Source of the DNA: Rhizophagus sp. LPA8_4_AMF
Taxonomy: Eukaryota > Glomeromycota > Glomeromycetes > Glomerales > Glomeraceae
DNA length: 64,000 nucleotides
Assembly (NCBI GenBank): GCA_021464525.1
Contig: JADRCO010000018.1
Location: forward strand, 1-64,000
Direction: 5' to 3'
Under the pieces are notes generated by a model that saw only the letters and a program-made list of their open reading frames with translations, made no database searches and was not told where the DNA came from. How positions within the stretch are numbered: position 1 is the stretch's first letter; each line of letters begins with the position of its first letter. Positions 37,952 to 50,993 of the stretch are shown in pieces. A program made the position numbers and the translations under genes.

Positions 37952-40403
37952 TTTTTTTTTATGGATACGTGCGAGTACTTGTTCAATATGTAGTAATTAT
38001 TTTTTTTTTGTGTTTTATTGTTAAAAAATTTGCTTCGAGTTTTCTAAGACTGAGTCTGGTATTGCTCTTTTGTGAATTAAAATAAAGATAATATGAATGG
38101 ACGATTTTGTGCGGGCCGAAATATTTTCGGTCTTGACCTTTAAATAAGGTCTAGGACACTTATAGCTTTCCTTTAGCTTTTTTTTCCCTTGTATTATTTA
38201 AACATTTTTTTTTTCCAACTTTTTCTCCCTACCCAATATATATATTCTCGTTTCATTGTGTTTATAAATCAACATTTTCTTTATATATATATATATACAT
38301 AGAACAACTTGCATTTATTTTTCTATAGACTTAAATACCATAGAGTTTGAGATTCGAATGAAGAGAAATTATCAATAGGAAATGTCTGATCATTTCTGCG
38401 TTGGTATTTTACTGTTCTTTTGTTCTCGGACAACATAGACTGCCAACCTTGTAAATTTTTCCTCCCCTTTTCCTTTTTTCCTTTTTTTTTTTAAATATAG
38501 ACTGGCAGAAAGCAAACGTTTATCGATGGTTCGCTGTCAATACGTTTGTTGTATATTTTTTTTTCTTACATATATATATATTTTTTTCCCCTCATTCTTC
38601 TCCTCCTCAACCCCCCTGGTCTTTATTTGTCTCTATTGCATTTTTTACCATTATAAACGAAAAATTTTCCTAAAAAAACTATTGATATATATTATCATTA
38701 TATCCTATTATATATATATCTCCATTTATTACGACATAAACCTTTTACCATTATCCTTCTTATAAAAATTTAAAAAAGACAAAAAAAAAGTTATATTCTT
38801 ATCCACCATCCATATTTCCCCTTTATCCCAAATCACATATATAAGGTTTTTTTTTATTTTTCGTATTTCTTTAACTGGTTCTTATCTCCTAAGAGTTCAA
38901 ATGATCTATCAAATGATCGAAAACTAAGTTACCTTTTTTCATTCATTCCTCTAGTTCTTCTTGTGTTAATAGGAAAGAAATGGTTGTCTTCAAATTATTC
39001 TTAGTTTTCTATACAAAAAAATATTGTTCTCGAAAATGGTTAAATTTTTTAAATTAACTTCTCTGTAATTTTTTTTTTAACTTGAATCTTATCTGTGATT
39101 ATATTTTATATTTTTTTCGGCTGAGATTCGTTTTCTTTGTTTATATTTTTTTTTTTGTTTTCTTGTTTCTGTTTTTTTATGGGTTTTTTTTTGGTCCTAG
39201 CTTTTAAAGGGTTTACAGAAAAACAAACATTTTAAATTCTTTTTTTTTTTCTTTCGAATATTTTTTTTTCAAATTTTTTTTTTTAAAAAAAAAAGAAGTC
39301 AAAATAAATAAAAAAAAATATATCAGGTTTTGCGGGAAAAAGATTATATCTTTTTCCTTTCTATAAATATTAAATGTACTTTATTGTTTGTTTTGGCGTA
39401 TTATGATGTGTTTATATTTGGAAAAATGCGGGGTAAAGAAAAAGAATAGAAATATCGCGTGAAAAGAAAGTTTTTGGCGCGATTATGTGATAGTAGATCG
39501 AAAAATAAATCTTTTTTGTAATGCAATGCATCATTAAAGATTCTTTTTTGGTCATTTTTTTGATTTTCCGTCTCAGAGAACAAACCTCGTGGGGATGATT
39601 AATTAATTTTTTTTTTCACGCGGAAAATTCGTGGAAAAATTACGGTTCTTGATTTCATTGTTAATCCTTCGTCTTACCAAAAAAAATAAGAATTTCTCTT
39701 TTCGAGTTTTGAGTTTATTGAAAGGAATTTTTTTTTTTTAATTTAAGATAATTAATATTAATTCGCCATTATTCTTTTATTCGTTTATTCTTTTATTTTT
39801 TTTTAATTAGTTCAATTAGAAAAATCATTTTTTTAAAAGTTTGATTTGGATACGGGCGAGTGAGAATGTGGCTTACTTGAACATTATTGGATTGTGGCTC
39901 AAATTATATTTTAGAAGTGACAGTGATAATTAGTACGTGATTTGATGATTGGAATATTTTTAAAATTTTAAAGAAATTGTATTTAAGATCATTGTATTTA
40001 AGATCATAATGGTTGTCAATCAAATATTTTTAATCTATTTTTTTGCTAAGTTAATAACTTAAAATTTTGCAATTCTCACAGTATATCTTATCTTATATTG
40101 TTATATATATATAATACGCCTTTGAATTTGTTATAAAAAGCTCATAATTTTGTGCTAAAATTTATGCTAATTTATCGATTAGATTTAGACGATTAGAATG
40201 CGGGGAGATCGAGAATTTAAAATTTCATACTAGATTTAATTATTATGAAAGAAAATTTTTTAATCAAGTAATTAACTCAATTATGAGCTATTTATTTACA
40301 CAAATTATCTTTGAATAAAGACGAAAAAAATAAACAGATAAGTTCATATATAAAAAGTTTATAAAAGATAAAAGATATAAAAATTAGTGGGTTGATGATG
40401 AAT
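37952..40403. other. Intergenic, T-rich, about 2.45 kb
   Basis: The first part is the probable 3' untranslated region of the HMG gene (aataaa near 38080). Bases 38150-39800 are strongly T-rich on the plus strand, with pyrimidine tracts. No gene, inverted ends or RNA gene recognised. Confidence 0.55.
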
Positions 40404-41448
40404 TTAAGAAGAGGCAGCCTTCCTTCTTCCAGTTGTTCTCTTTTCACTTGCTTTTTTGGATGTAGAAGAAGCTCTGGTCTTCTTAGTAGAGGTTGAAGCC
40501 TTCTTTTGTTTAGCAGGTGCTTTTTTAGTTGTGGTAGCTGCTGGCTTTCTGGTTGGTGCTTTTCTAGTGGCAGTTTTCTGTAATTAAATATTAAAGATAT
40601 TTAATCGTAATCGAGATCAAAAAGATCAAGAATTGTATTAACAATAAAATAAGATTGTACTTTTTCAGCTTTTGGCTTAACCTCCTTCTTTTCAACTTTC
40701 TTAGGCTTTTCCTTTTTCTCAACTTCCTTCTTTTCTTTCTTAGCTGCTTCCTTTTTCACGAGTTTAAGAGTACCACTGGGACCTAAATGGAGTGTGTAAC
40801 AGCAGTTAAAAAAAATGGCACAAAAAAATTTATTTCTCATGAGCGGTTGCTTCCAAATATGTCGAAGATAATCTATATTTTAGTGCTGTTTGATCTTTCA
40901 CGATTTTAGGAGTATTTACCGTTAACGAAGGAAAAAGTTCCTTTATCGACGCCCTTAGTAATGGCCAACTTGAGACGGTTGTTTGTGACGGCATTGTCGG
41001 GAAGTTTATATGTATTTAAGATATATTTCTTAATAGCTTGACGACTAATAACCGATAAATACGAAATTTTATTAGTAAAAGAAAAAAAGAAAAAAAGAAA
41101 AACGCGTCAACAATAAGGACTTTTAAATGAAACGGCAATTTTAGTACTATTTCTTTACCTGCTTCCTTTACGTTCTTTCAAAGCGACAATAGCATCTACA
41201 GATTTAACAATACGGGAAATTAATAAATTGAAAGATTAGTACAACTATAAATATTACAAATGTAATATAGAAGCCTTTTATTTTTCTTTTGTTATTGCCA
41301 AGAGAAAGCGTATTTTAAACTTTTTTTCAAATTTTCTTTAAATTTAACAAAAAGTTTTCATAAACTTACCTCGAATCATATCCTCGTATTTGGGATGAGA
41401 AGGAGGGCTGGCTTGCTTCTTTGACTTAGCTGGACTGCCTCTTGCCAT
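40404..41448 (-). CDS. Linker histone H1
   Basis: Five exons on the minus strand: 41448-41370, 41195-41159, 41044-40920, 40782-40661, 40577-40404; 178 residues. A short basic N-terminus (MARGSPAKSKKQ) is followed by the winged-helix H1/H5 globular domain at about 17-95: SHPKYEDMIRDAIVALKERKGSSRQAI, a KKYI helix, then LKLAITKGVDKGTF and the GPSGTLKL wing. The tail is Lys/Ala/Thr-rich (KKEKKEVEKKEKPKK, TTKKAPAKQKK, GRRKAASS). The protein binds linker DNA at the nucleosome dyad and compacts chromatin. Exon 2 is only 37 bp, but its splicing is required to join DMIR to ALKERKG. Yeast-type H1 has two globular domains; this has one, as in most eukaryotes. Confidence 0.93.
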
Positions 41449-43052
41449 TGTTATTTATTAAAGCTTTTCGTTTAAAAAGAGGTTGGGGGAAATATATAAT
41501 ATTTAATTTAGAGAGGAAAGATATTTTTTTTTTTTTTTTAAAAGAAATTTTCTGAGTTGTGGGAAATGAGAGTGCTTTATAAGTGCGTATTGGGCGTATA
41601 CAATGCTTATATAGAAACAATTGTAGTACGATCAGGCCAAATTTGTCAGTTTGTTATGATAGTACGTGTCACATCGCGCCTCAATCATCACATCGCGTCG
41701 AATGTTATTCGTAAACACGTACCTCAAGATCACGAAGATCACGAGTTTTTGTTTTTTTTTTTAAAGAACCGCTATTAAATACTAATTTAGTTTAGCATTA
41801 TTAGAATTATTATGATTCGCGTTTTCAATTTCGCGAAGTTTTTGTGATTATGAGTCACAAATAATCCACGTGACGCTTGTGATGATTCTTTATATATATA
41901 ATATTACTCACTATATGTATTGTTCGATAACCAAATTCTCAAGACAAGATCAAGATCAAGATACTTAAATTAAATTAATTAAATATAATTAGTAATGTTC
42001 ATATGCTCATTCTGAATAATTCACCTTAATAAACAAACAATATGATTTTTCTCATTTCTAATATTACGTACTCGCTAAAATGTACTCAGCAATTATTTTC
42101 GTTTCATTACTTGCCATAATAATATACTGATATTCAAAATATTCAAAAAAGTATTAGTATTAAATGCAAACTGGTTTATAATTCAGGGGCGTGGGCGGGG
42201 CACAAAAATTTCCTGTCAGTTTACCGGAAATTTCGTTTCGGAAAAAATTTTGATATGAACCAATTTAAGTTAAGTTTGTAAAGCAAAGTATACAACCAAT
42301 TCCCAGGAATTAATTGATCGTCATACAGATGCTAACTAAAAAAAGCAAATTAATTTCGGGAACCTCTTAAAGTAGACATTTATCTGTATGTCGATATACC
42401 ATTTTTAAAAGACGTAGGAGTAGGGTGCATTTAACGTTCACCAGAAATGGGGAAATAAATTGAGTTTATTTCTTTATTCATTCAGGTTTTGTTCTCGACA
42501 TAATGTTAAATGATGTCCAAAAAAAAAATGTGATGACAAATTAAACTTTTTTTATTGAGATATATAAACATTGGCTAAATATATATTAAAGTTAGTAAGT
42601 AAAAGTTTTGAAGCCCAACTCATACGGCTATCTCATTAAATTATATTTATATATATATTTTTTTAAGTTTTCTGTTGAACATTCATTAAAATGCAAAACA
42701 GAAATAGAGACGTTTTCCGAGTTGCAAAAAAGAGGGGAATATGAAAATGTATAATAAAAAAAAAAAAAAAAAAGACGACGAATACAAATTATCACCTTTG
42801 GACCAGAAAGCTTAAATTGTAGAGCCAAAATTTTTCTGGTTCTAAATAAAATGAAATAATAATAATAATAATAATAAAAAAATACATTAAGAAAAAGGTT
42901 ATTATCTATCAACATCTACGTACATCATCCATTCTTTCTGAGGAAATGATAGTGCAAGTTACTTATTATGATATAAAATATATATATATATATGAGTGGA
43001 AAGGTCTTCTTTTTTGATTTTGGGTATAATATAGTATATTTTTATTAATTTT
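41449..43052. other. Intergenic between histone H1 promoter and Ras 3' end
   Basis: AT-rich DNA with a less AT-rich stretch at 41560-41760 (upstream of H1, probably its promoter region) and a (taa)n run near 42858. No gene supported. Confidence 0.5.
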
Positions 43053-44296
<1,244 letters not shown>

Positions 44297-45150
44297 TTTA
44301 ACTTATATGCACTTATTTATTTATTTTTTTATGTTAGGTACAGACAAAAAGATAGGAAAGGATTATTAACCCTTAAAAAAAATTTTAATAAAGTCGGAGG
44401 TAGTGAAAGGAAAATGGTAAAGAAAGAATGTGAGCGATGAAGAGGGGGACAAGTTTAATAGGATATTTGAATTGCGCAAAGTTCTTAGCTCAAGTTTTTG
44501 GGGGTGGGCATTCAAACAAACAAGGCTGTGGGAGAAAGTGAGATTGCTATTAAATCACGTTATACGTAGTTACTGCGTCCAGGATTTTAAAATTTCCGAA
44601 AAACGATCTTCAGGCCGATGATTTATTAATAGTCTGTTTAAAAAATATTTCATTTTTGTTTTCCACACAAATAATGAATTAATGATAGTATAAAACTATG
44701 CTAGAAAGGTCGAAAATTCATAAAAATTCGATATACAATAAAATCACTTTGTAACGCGAAACGACAAAATAAAATTAACTCGTTCTTCGGATTTATAAAA
44801 AATGTGAATCATTATGTAAATTCATCATTTTATCTTTATTTACAATTATAAAATTGTACAATAGTAATAGTACATTCTCTTTCGTACACTTGATACAAGA
44901 CAATAGGATAGGGTAGCATTTCCGCTACAAATGTAGAAGCAACAGAAAGAAAGGTAATTAATTTAAAATAATCTATTGATTTACTCATTCAATTCGTAAT
45001 ATTTTTAATAATATTGTATCCTTCCTATTCATCACACTGTATCGCAACTTATATTGAGAAAACGGTCAAATTTAGATTATCCGAAAGTAAATTGCTTGTA
45101 TATTTGTTTATTTATAGTCGAACCACTATTAAGTATGAAATGTGAACATT
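44297..45150. other. Intergenic upstream of Ras
   Basis: Bases 44300-44620 are less AT-rich (gggggtgggcattcaaac) and probably contain the Ras promoter. The remainder is AT-rich. No gene supported. Confidence 0.5.
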
Positions 45151-48100
45151 TTATTCCCAGACCGGTACTCCGGAAACAACCTTTTTTGGTTCAATTATCT
45201 GACCAATTAATGCTTGAGATAACAAATCATGTTCCTCTTGAATATGTTGCTTTTTGTTACCAGTAGCAGGTGCTGAAGATAAACGGGTTGCAAGTTTAAC
45301 AGCTTTACCTACATAACAATTAATTATAAATTAATATCAATAAAAACAAACTAATACTTATTTGAGTATATAATTAATACATATGCCTTTATGATATTCT
45401 GAATGATTTGCTAAAGTTCGAATTCTTGGCGCGACATAAGTCCATGCACATGAATTTAAAGGTTCTTCCTGTGCCCATATAAATTCAGCATTTGGAAATT
45501 TATCAATATGTTGAGATAACAAATCGTATGGAAAAGGGCATAATTGTTCTAATCTAGAAATAGCAACATGATTCATTTTATTCTGTTCACGAGCTCTAAG
45601 TAGGGCATAGTAAACTTGTCCCGAGCATAAGATATGCCGTGTTATACTTTCAGGTGATGCCAATGTTTCAGGGTGTGGATCAGGCATATAACGTATATAA
45701 CGTATAAAGGTTGTGTCCTCGGTCATTTCAGCTTGGATGACGAAGAAGGCTCTTTGACGTAAATGCAATAAGCTATATTTCATAATAATAATTTAATAAT
45801 ATTAAATATTGTGAATTTTTCCGAAAAAAATCACAAATTTTAAAATGCTTACTGGTTTTCTAAAATCACGGTGAATTTGCTTTCTCAAAAAATGGAAATA
45901 GTTTGCAGGAGTTGTAGCATTTATTATTTGCATATTACAATCCTGGTGTTGACGCGCCATTTTTTCCGGTGGAGGATAAACAAATTGATGATCATCACAT
46001 AATTGGAGGAAACGTTCCAAACGTCCACTAGAATGTTCAGGACCTTGACCATCATAACCATGTGGTAATAAAATAACCAATCCAGCACGTTGTAACCATT
46101 TTGTTTCACCAGAAGCTATAAATTGGTCAATTATAAATTGAGAATTATTGATAAAGTCCCCAAATTGTGCTTCCCATAAAACTAGAGAATTAGGGTTGAC
46201 TAGCGAATATCCATATTCAAAATCAAGAACCCCAAATTCCGATAGAGAAGAATTACAAACGGAAAATTTAGCTTGATCAGGTCTTAAATTGTTTAATGGT
46301 GCATATTGTTTTTCATTTACTTGATCATGAAGTACTGCATGACGTTGTGAAAAAGTTCCACGCTCAACATCTTGACCTGATAAACGAACATGTTTACCTT
46401 CAAGAAGTAATGAACCAAATGAAAGACCCTCGGCAGTGGGCCAGTCAATGCCTTGTCCTTCGTTGATAGCCTTAGCACGAGCCTTAAGAATTCTAACTAA
46501 ACCCGAATGCACATTAAACCCTTTTGGATATGAACTAATAACTTCACCTACATGTTGAAGAAGCTCGTAAGATGAACCAGTTGGATACGTTGGTGTAATT
46601 TCTTCGGCAAGCTCCTTTGGTGAATTAAAATCTTAATAAAAAAAAATAACGAAATAAGAGTAACTCAATTAAAAGTGATAGTAATTATTGTTCTTACCAT
46701 TCCAAGAACTAGATAACCACTCACGAATTGTTGGTACATAATCTTTGCTTTTTCGATAGTTTTCTTCTAATATATTCCAAATCATTTCTTATGCTTTTCA
46801 ATGTCCTCCTTAGTAAAAGTGCCATCTTTCAATAACTTTTGTACTTATTTTTCAAGAATTGGTGGTTGTTTAGCTATTTGTTGATACATTCTAGGTTGAG
46901 TAAAACTAGGTTGATCAACTTCATCATGACCGTATTTGCGGTAGAAAACGATATCAATAACAACATCCTTTTAAATGTTTGTCTCCATTCAGCGGCAAGT
47001 TGACACACAAAATTTACTGCTTCTACGCCATCACCATTAACATGAAAGATAAGGCATTTACTACCTTGGCCACGTCTGAGCAGTATGGAGTTGAACGAGC
47101 GAATCGAGGGTCTGTGGTGAAACCAACTTGATTATTGACAACTATATGAGCGGTACCACCTGTAGTATAATTTGGCAGATCATGGAAACCATTGTTTAAT
47201 ATACGACACCTTGAGCTGCAAAAGCAGCATTACCATGCAATAATAAAGCCATTGAACGATGATGTTCCTTTTCATCATTTGCATAGCGTTGAAGCGCACG
47301 AGTTTTGCCAAGTACAACAGAATTAACTACTTCTAAATGTGCTGGATTTGCAGCTAAAGAAAGGTATACATGCTTGCCAGAAGGAGTAGGTCGGTCATAA
47401 TTCATACCCAAATGATATTTCACATCACCGGCCCCTTCATCTGATGGCTCTATTCCACTGAATTCATTAAAAATGGACTCATTTGGTTTACGGACTACAT
47501 TACTCAAGACATTAAGACGTCCACGATGAGCTATCCCAAGTACAAGTGACTCTATGCCAAGATCAACAGACCGATCAATCTAATTAATAATTTATAATTG
47601 AGTAAAAAAAATTTCTTGCACTTTTATCATACTTTAAAGCCTTCATTCCTGGAATCAAACTCTCACAGCCTTCCAAACCGAATATCCTCTCATTGGATAC
47701 TTTGTAGAAACAAACCATTCAAATGAATCGGACCATATTAATCGATCTAAAATCATACGTTTCTCTTCTAATGTGTAATCGTATTGTTTTGGAATTTCTA
47801 TTTTGGAACAAATCCAATCATGTTGTACTCGATCAGAAATATGAGTATATTCAATACCAATAGTATTACCTATACAATAATAAATATTTTAATAATTAAC
47901 CAAGTTAATAAGTGTCATTTTTTAAATTTACTTACAATATATTGTTTTGCATGTATCCACTATTTCTGTTTTTATTTTCAGTCTCAGAAAATGCCAGCAA
48001 TATACCAGGACCAAGTGAAAATTTCCTATCTAAATCTTTTTCTGTGAAACCATAATATCTCGGATCAGGAATATCACAAATCTGCATTCAAAATTTTCAA

Positions 48101-48481
48101 AGGATCCACTTTTGCAATATGATGACCGCGAACCTGATATGCTCTTACCAATAATTGAACTTTCATATGATCATCATATTGACTCGTGCTTGGTGATAAA
48201 GAAGTCGTCAACCCGGTCAAAGGAACGATTGTAGTTTTCATGCTAGAATCCATATTCTTAAAATATATCTGCCATGACAAGTGAACTGAAGAAGGATCTC
48301 TTAGCCATGCTTCATACATTTCTTCAATATTATTTGTCGTATTTCCTTGAGGAAAACCATTGAGAAACTGAATTTTGAGGTTGTGAAGAGTTACGGTAGT
48401 AGCTTTATTACGAATAGCACAATAATTAGGTAACGTGATTTTATAGAGAAAGTATCTCGAAACATCGAAACAATACTGCAT
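45151..48481 (-). pseudogene. Inverted, intron-bearing pseudogene of 2-oxoglutarate dehydrogenase E1
   Basis: This aligns from the RNKxTxV region to the terminal VPVWE stop with the intact gene at 54988-58500, with introns at the same positions, so it arose by DNA duplication and not by retroposition. Visible damage: the N-terminus is unlike the intact copy and weak as a mitochondrial signal; about 30 bp missing after LKILNADL puts a stop in frame; frameshifts lie in exon 2 (near 47670) and in exon 3 (near 46850, 46980 and 47190); and a 9-bp duplication gives RYIRYMPDP. Long pieces remain open (45802-46512, 45358-45783, 47196-47507, 48074-48481) at roughly 85-90 percent protein identity by eye, so decay is fairly recent. 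Confidence 0.88.
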
Positions 48482-48671
48482 TTGAATTTAAATAACTGGT
48501 ATGCCGTAAGGCACGAGACCAAATGGCCAAAGACATTTCGACATTTTTTTTTTGACAATTAAAATCAATATATCGTTTTTTTATTGCAAGCTATTAAGGT
48601 AACTTACTATATATGGAATCATTTCAAATAAATTTTATTGACATTTCCTGTCGATCATTATAAATGCGAAC

Positions 48672-50786
48672 TTAAATAAACAATTGTAATATTGCTTTAT
48701 CTTCCTTGTCTTTATGTTTTACCACGCTATCATACCTATAATTGTTTTTATGTTGGTTTTGCTTTTTACGCAATTTTCTTTTTTCTTTTTTAGATAAAGA
48801 TTGATTCTTCAATAATGGATCCGAGTCTAAAGCTTTCTGACTTCGTTTTTTTGATACCATTTCAGATTGTCTGTTTTGAAATGAATCTAAAGACTTATCA
48901 ATTGTCTTTTGAGAAGGATATTTAACAGGCGAATTCTCTTCTGTGTCTAATAAATAATGTATTTAATTTTACAGCATATTTGTTAAAATTAATGTGAATA
49001 GAAATTACACTAACCTTCACCAATCTTATCGTTAATTGAGCTTTTTTGTGAACTTTCAATTGATTCAATATCTTTTTTTGAATCGAACCCATCGTCATTG
49101 ATGGAGCAGCCTTCCTGTGAACTTTTAATTGATTCATTTGTAACTTCGTCAACAGACTTTTTTGAATTAGATCCGTCATGATCTGATTCGTTCGTGATTT
49201 CAGAAATAGTTTTTTTTGAATTGGACCCGTCATGATTTGATTCGTTTGTGACCTCGGATATAGTTTTTTTTGAATTGGATTCATTAATAGAACTCCTCAG
49301 AGAACTTTCAATTGATTCGTTTATGACTTCGTTGGCAAACTTTTTTGAATTGGATCCAACATCATCAATAAAGCTTTTTTGTGAATCTTCGAGTAATTCA
49401 TTTATAACTTCGTTGTGATCAAATTGTAATCTCTTCATCATTTCTCGAATTTTTGTCAAGTTCCTCTCTCCAGTAGAGTCCATGATCAATTTTTCGATAG
49501 AATCATTTGTAGTATTTATTGACTAAGTGAAGAAATTATTCGATAAGAGAACATAACCTAGGAACTTAATAATCTATAAAAATAAAAAAAGTCACCTCAG
49601 ATATTATTTCCGGGTCACCCTCATGCGGTCCTTGAATGTTCCTTACAGAACTATAATGTTCCCAGTTATGATAACTAAATAAATATGATTAGAATTCTGA
49701 ATTTCGTTAAAATATAAATAAATATTCTCCCAGAAAAATATAATTTTTTTTAACTATAAAATACAGTAATTACTGTAATTACTTACATGATATGTAAGGT
49801 TCTTCTCGTCCTAATTTCGTTTGTAGATCTATCATCTTTCACGTTATCATTTTCCTTTCCCTCAATAACATAGATTGTTCCAGGTTGATATACTTTTATA
49901 TCAACCTCGTGAAGTTGTGCAAATGCTACCAATTCCATGTTTCCGCCATACGTACCATCCTTTCTCATCTGCGATAAATGGTAATCAAAAGTTTTATCAT
50001 CTTCTACGAAGTATTGGAAATGATCGCGATTCCTTTCTAAATAACCGCATACTTCTTTACGAATCTTTGAATGTTGCTTTGTATTTCCATAAAATTGATC
50101 TGATAAAGACCTTTTAAAGAAAAATTTTTTAATATTAAATATTACTATTTTAGGAATTATCCGGCACTATCTCAAAAATTGATTTGGGGACAAGTTATTA
50201 TTACAAAGAATCTAAAACGAAACATAGTAAAAATTATAAAGTTATAGGATGCTTTTTGAACTTGTAAGAAAATTTGTCTCTTATGTTTTATGTACTTATT
50301 GCTATGAATTTATTTTATTACGTACCTCGATAATGTCTATACAGTAGATACAGACTCAATTGTTAATCAAATCTATATATCCCAGTGATAGTGCCAGTTC
50401 TCACTTAAAATGGTTATAACATTGAAAAATACCTGAACAAACAATTTCCATCCCCGTCAATTTCTTTACAATATAAACCCATTTTTTTTAATTGTTGATC
50501 TAATTCCTGTTGTGCTCGAGTCCATTCGTCAGCAGACAGATCGTTCTGAAAGTAAGAAATGACTAAGATATGGAAATAAAACGTATTTTTTACATTATCT
50601 TGACAAGCAATACCATTTTTGTCCTATTTTTTCGCCCATGCTGAAATTGTTTTAAAAACGAATGCGTTAATGTTATCAGAAAATTGAAAGTATATTTAAT
50701 ATAAATAACAGATCAAAAGATACATGTTGAAACTTAGGTTTATGTTGTTTATGTGGTCTATGTGAACGATTTCTTTTCTTTCCCAT
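48672..50786 (-). CDS. OTU-domain deubiquitinase, OTUD3-like
   Basis: Seven exons on the minus strand: 50786-50724, 50623-50594, 50545-50433, 50110-49787, 49674-49596, 49522-49015, 48946-48672; 463 residues. After a basic start (MGKKRNRSHRPHKQHK) comes the OTU domain at about 50-188: GLYCKEIDGDGNCLFRSLSDQ with catalytic Cys66, then KDGTYGGNMELVAFA and YHNWEHYSSVR with catalytic His183. OTU proteases cut ubiquitin chains; the GTYGGN segment and the EHYSSVR end recall OTUD3. Exon 6 encodes a long Ser/Asn/Glu region with about five copies of a unit like (S)NSKKxxxEVxNES. The last exon is very basic (SKKEKRKLRKKQNQ), suggesting nuclear or nucleolar location. The 30-bp exon 2 (DKNGIACQDN) is the least certain part of the model. 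Confidence 0.85.
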
Positions 50787-50993
50787 GATTTCAGAAAGTC
50801 TAAATTAAAAGATGCACCATTCGTTCACAACAAAGCTAAAAAAGCTATGTTACACAACTAATTTTTTTTATCGCATCTGAATATCTCGCCATTTTTTATA
50901 ATACCTATAATACCACGCCACTTTTTATTAATACTCTTGGAAGTCAAATGTGTCGACAGACTTCTATTCAGTTCTTATACATTTCGTGAGAAA
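50787..50993. promoter_or_regulatory. Shared divergent promoter region, 207 bp
   Basis: The OTU-domain gene (minus) and the methylmalonyl-CoA mutase gene (plus) start back-to-back with 207 bp between their ATGs. Both promoters must lie here or overlap the leaders. An imperfect repeat (cgccattttttataatac, then cgccactttttattaatac) occurs at about 50888-50935. No known factor site is claimed. Confidence 0.5.

Noticed and set aside
41557-41778. 73-codon plus-strand frame upstream of histone H1
   Set aside because: No family resemblance. It sits in the H1 promoter region and looks like chance in less AT-rich DNA.
44430-44621. 63-codon frame upstream of Ras
   Set aside because: It lies in the Ras promoter region, with no recognisable domain, no splice partner and no flanking coding signal.
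45358-46512. Functional second oxoglutarate dehydrogenase from the long open pieces
   Set aside because: Other exons of the same copy carry frameshifts, a deletion and stops, so the open pieces belong to a pseudogene.
49015-49522. CRISPR-like regular repeats
   Set aside because: The repeats are coding (protein-level unit of about 20 residues) with no unique spacers, in a eukaryotic gene.
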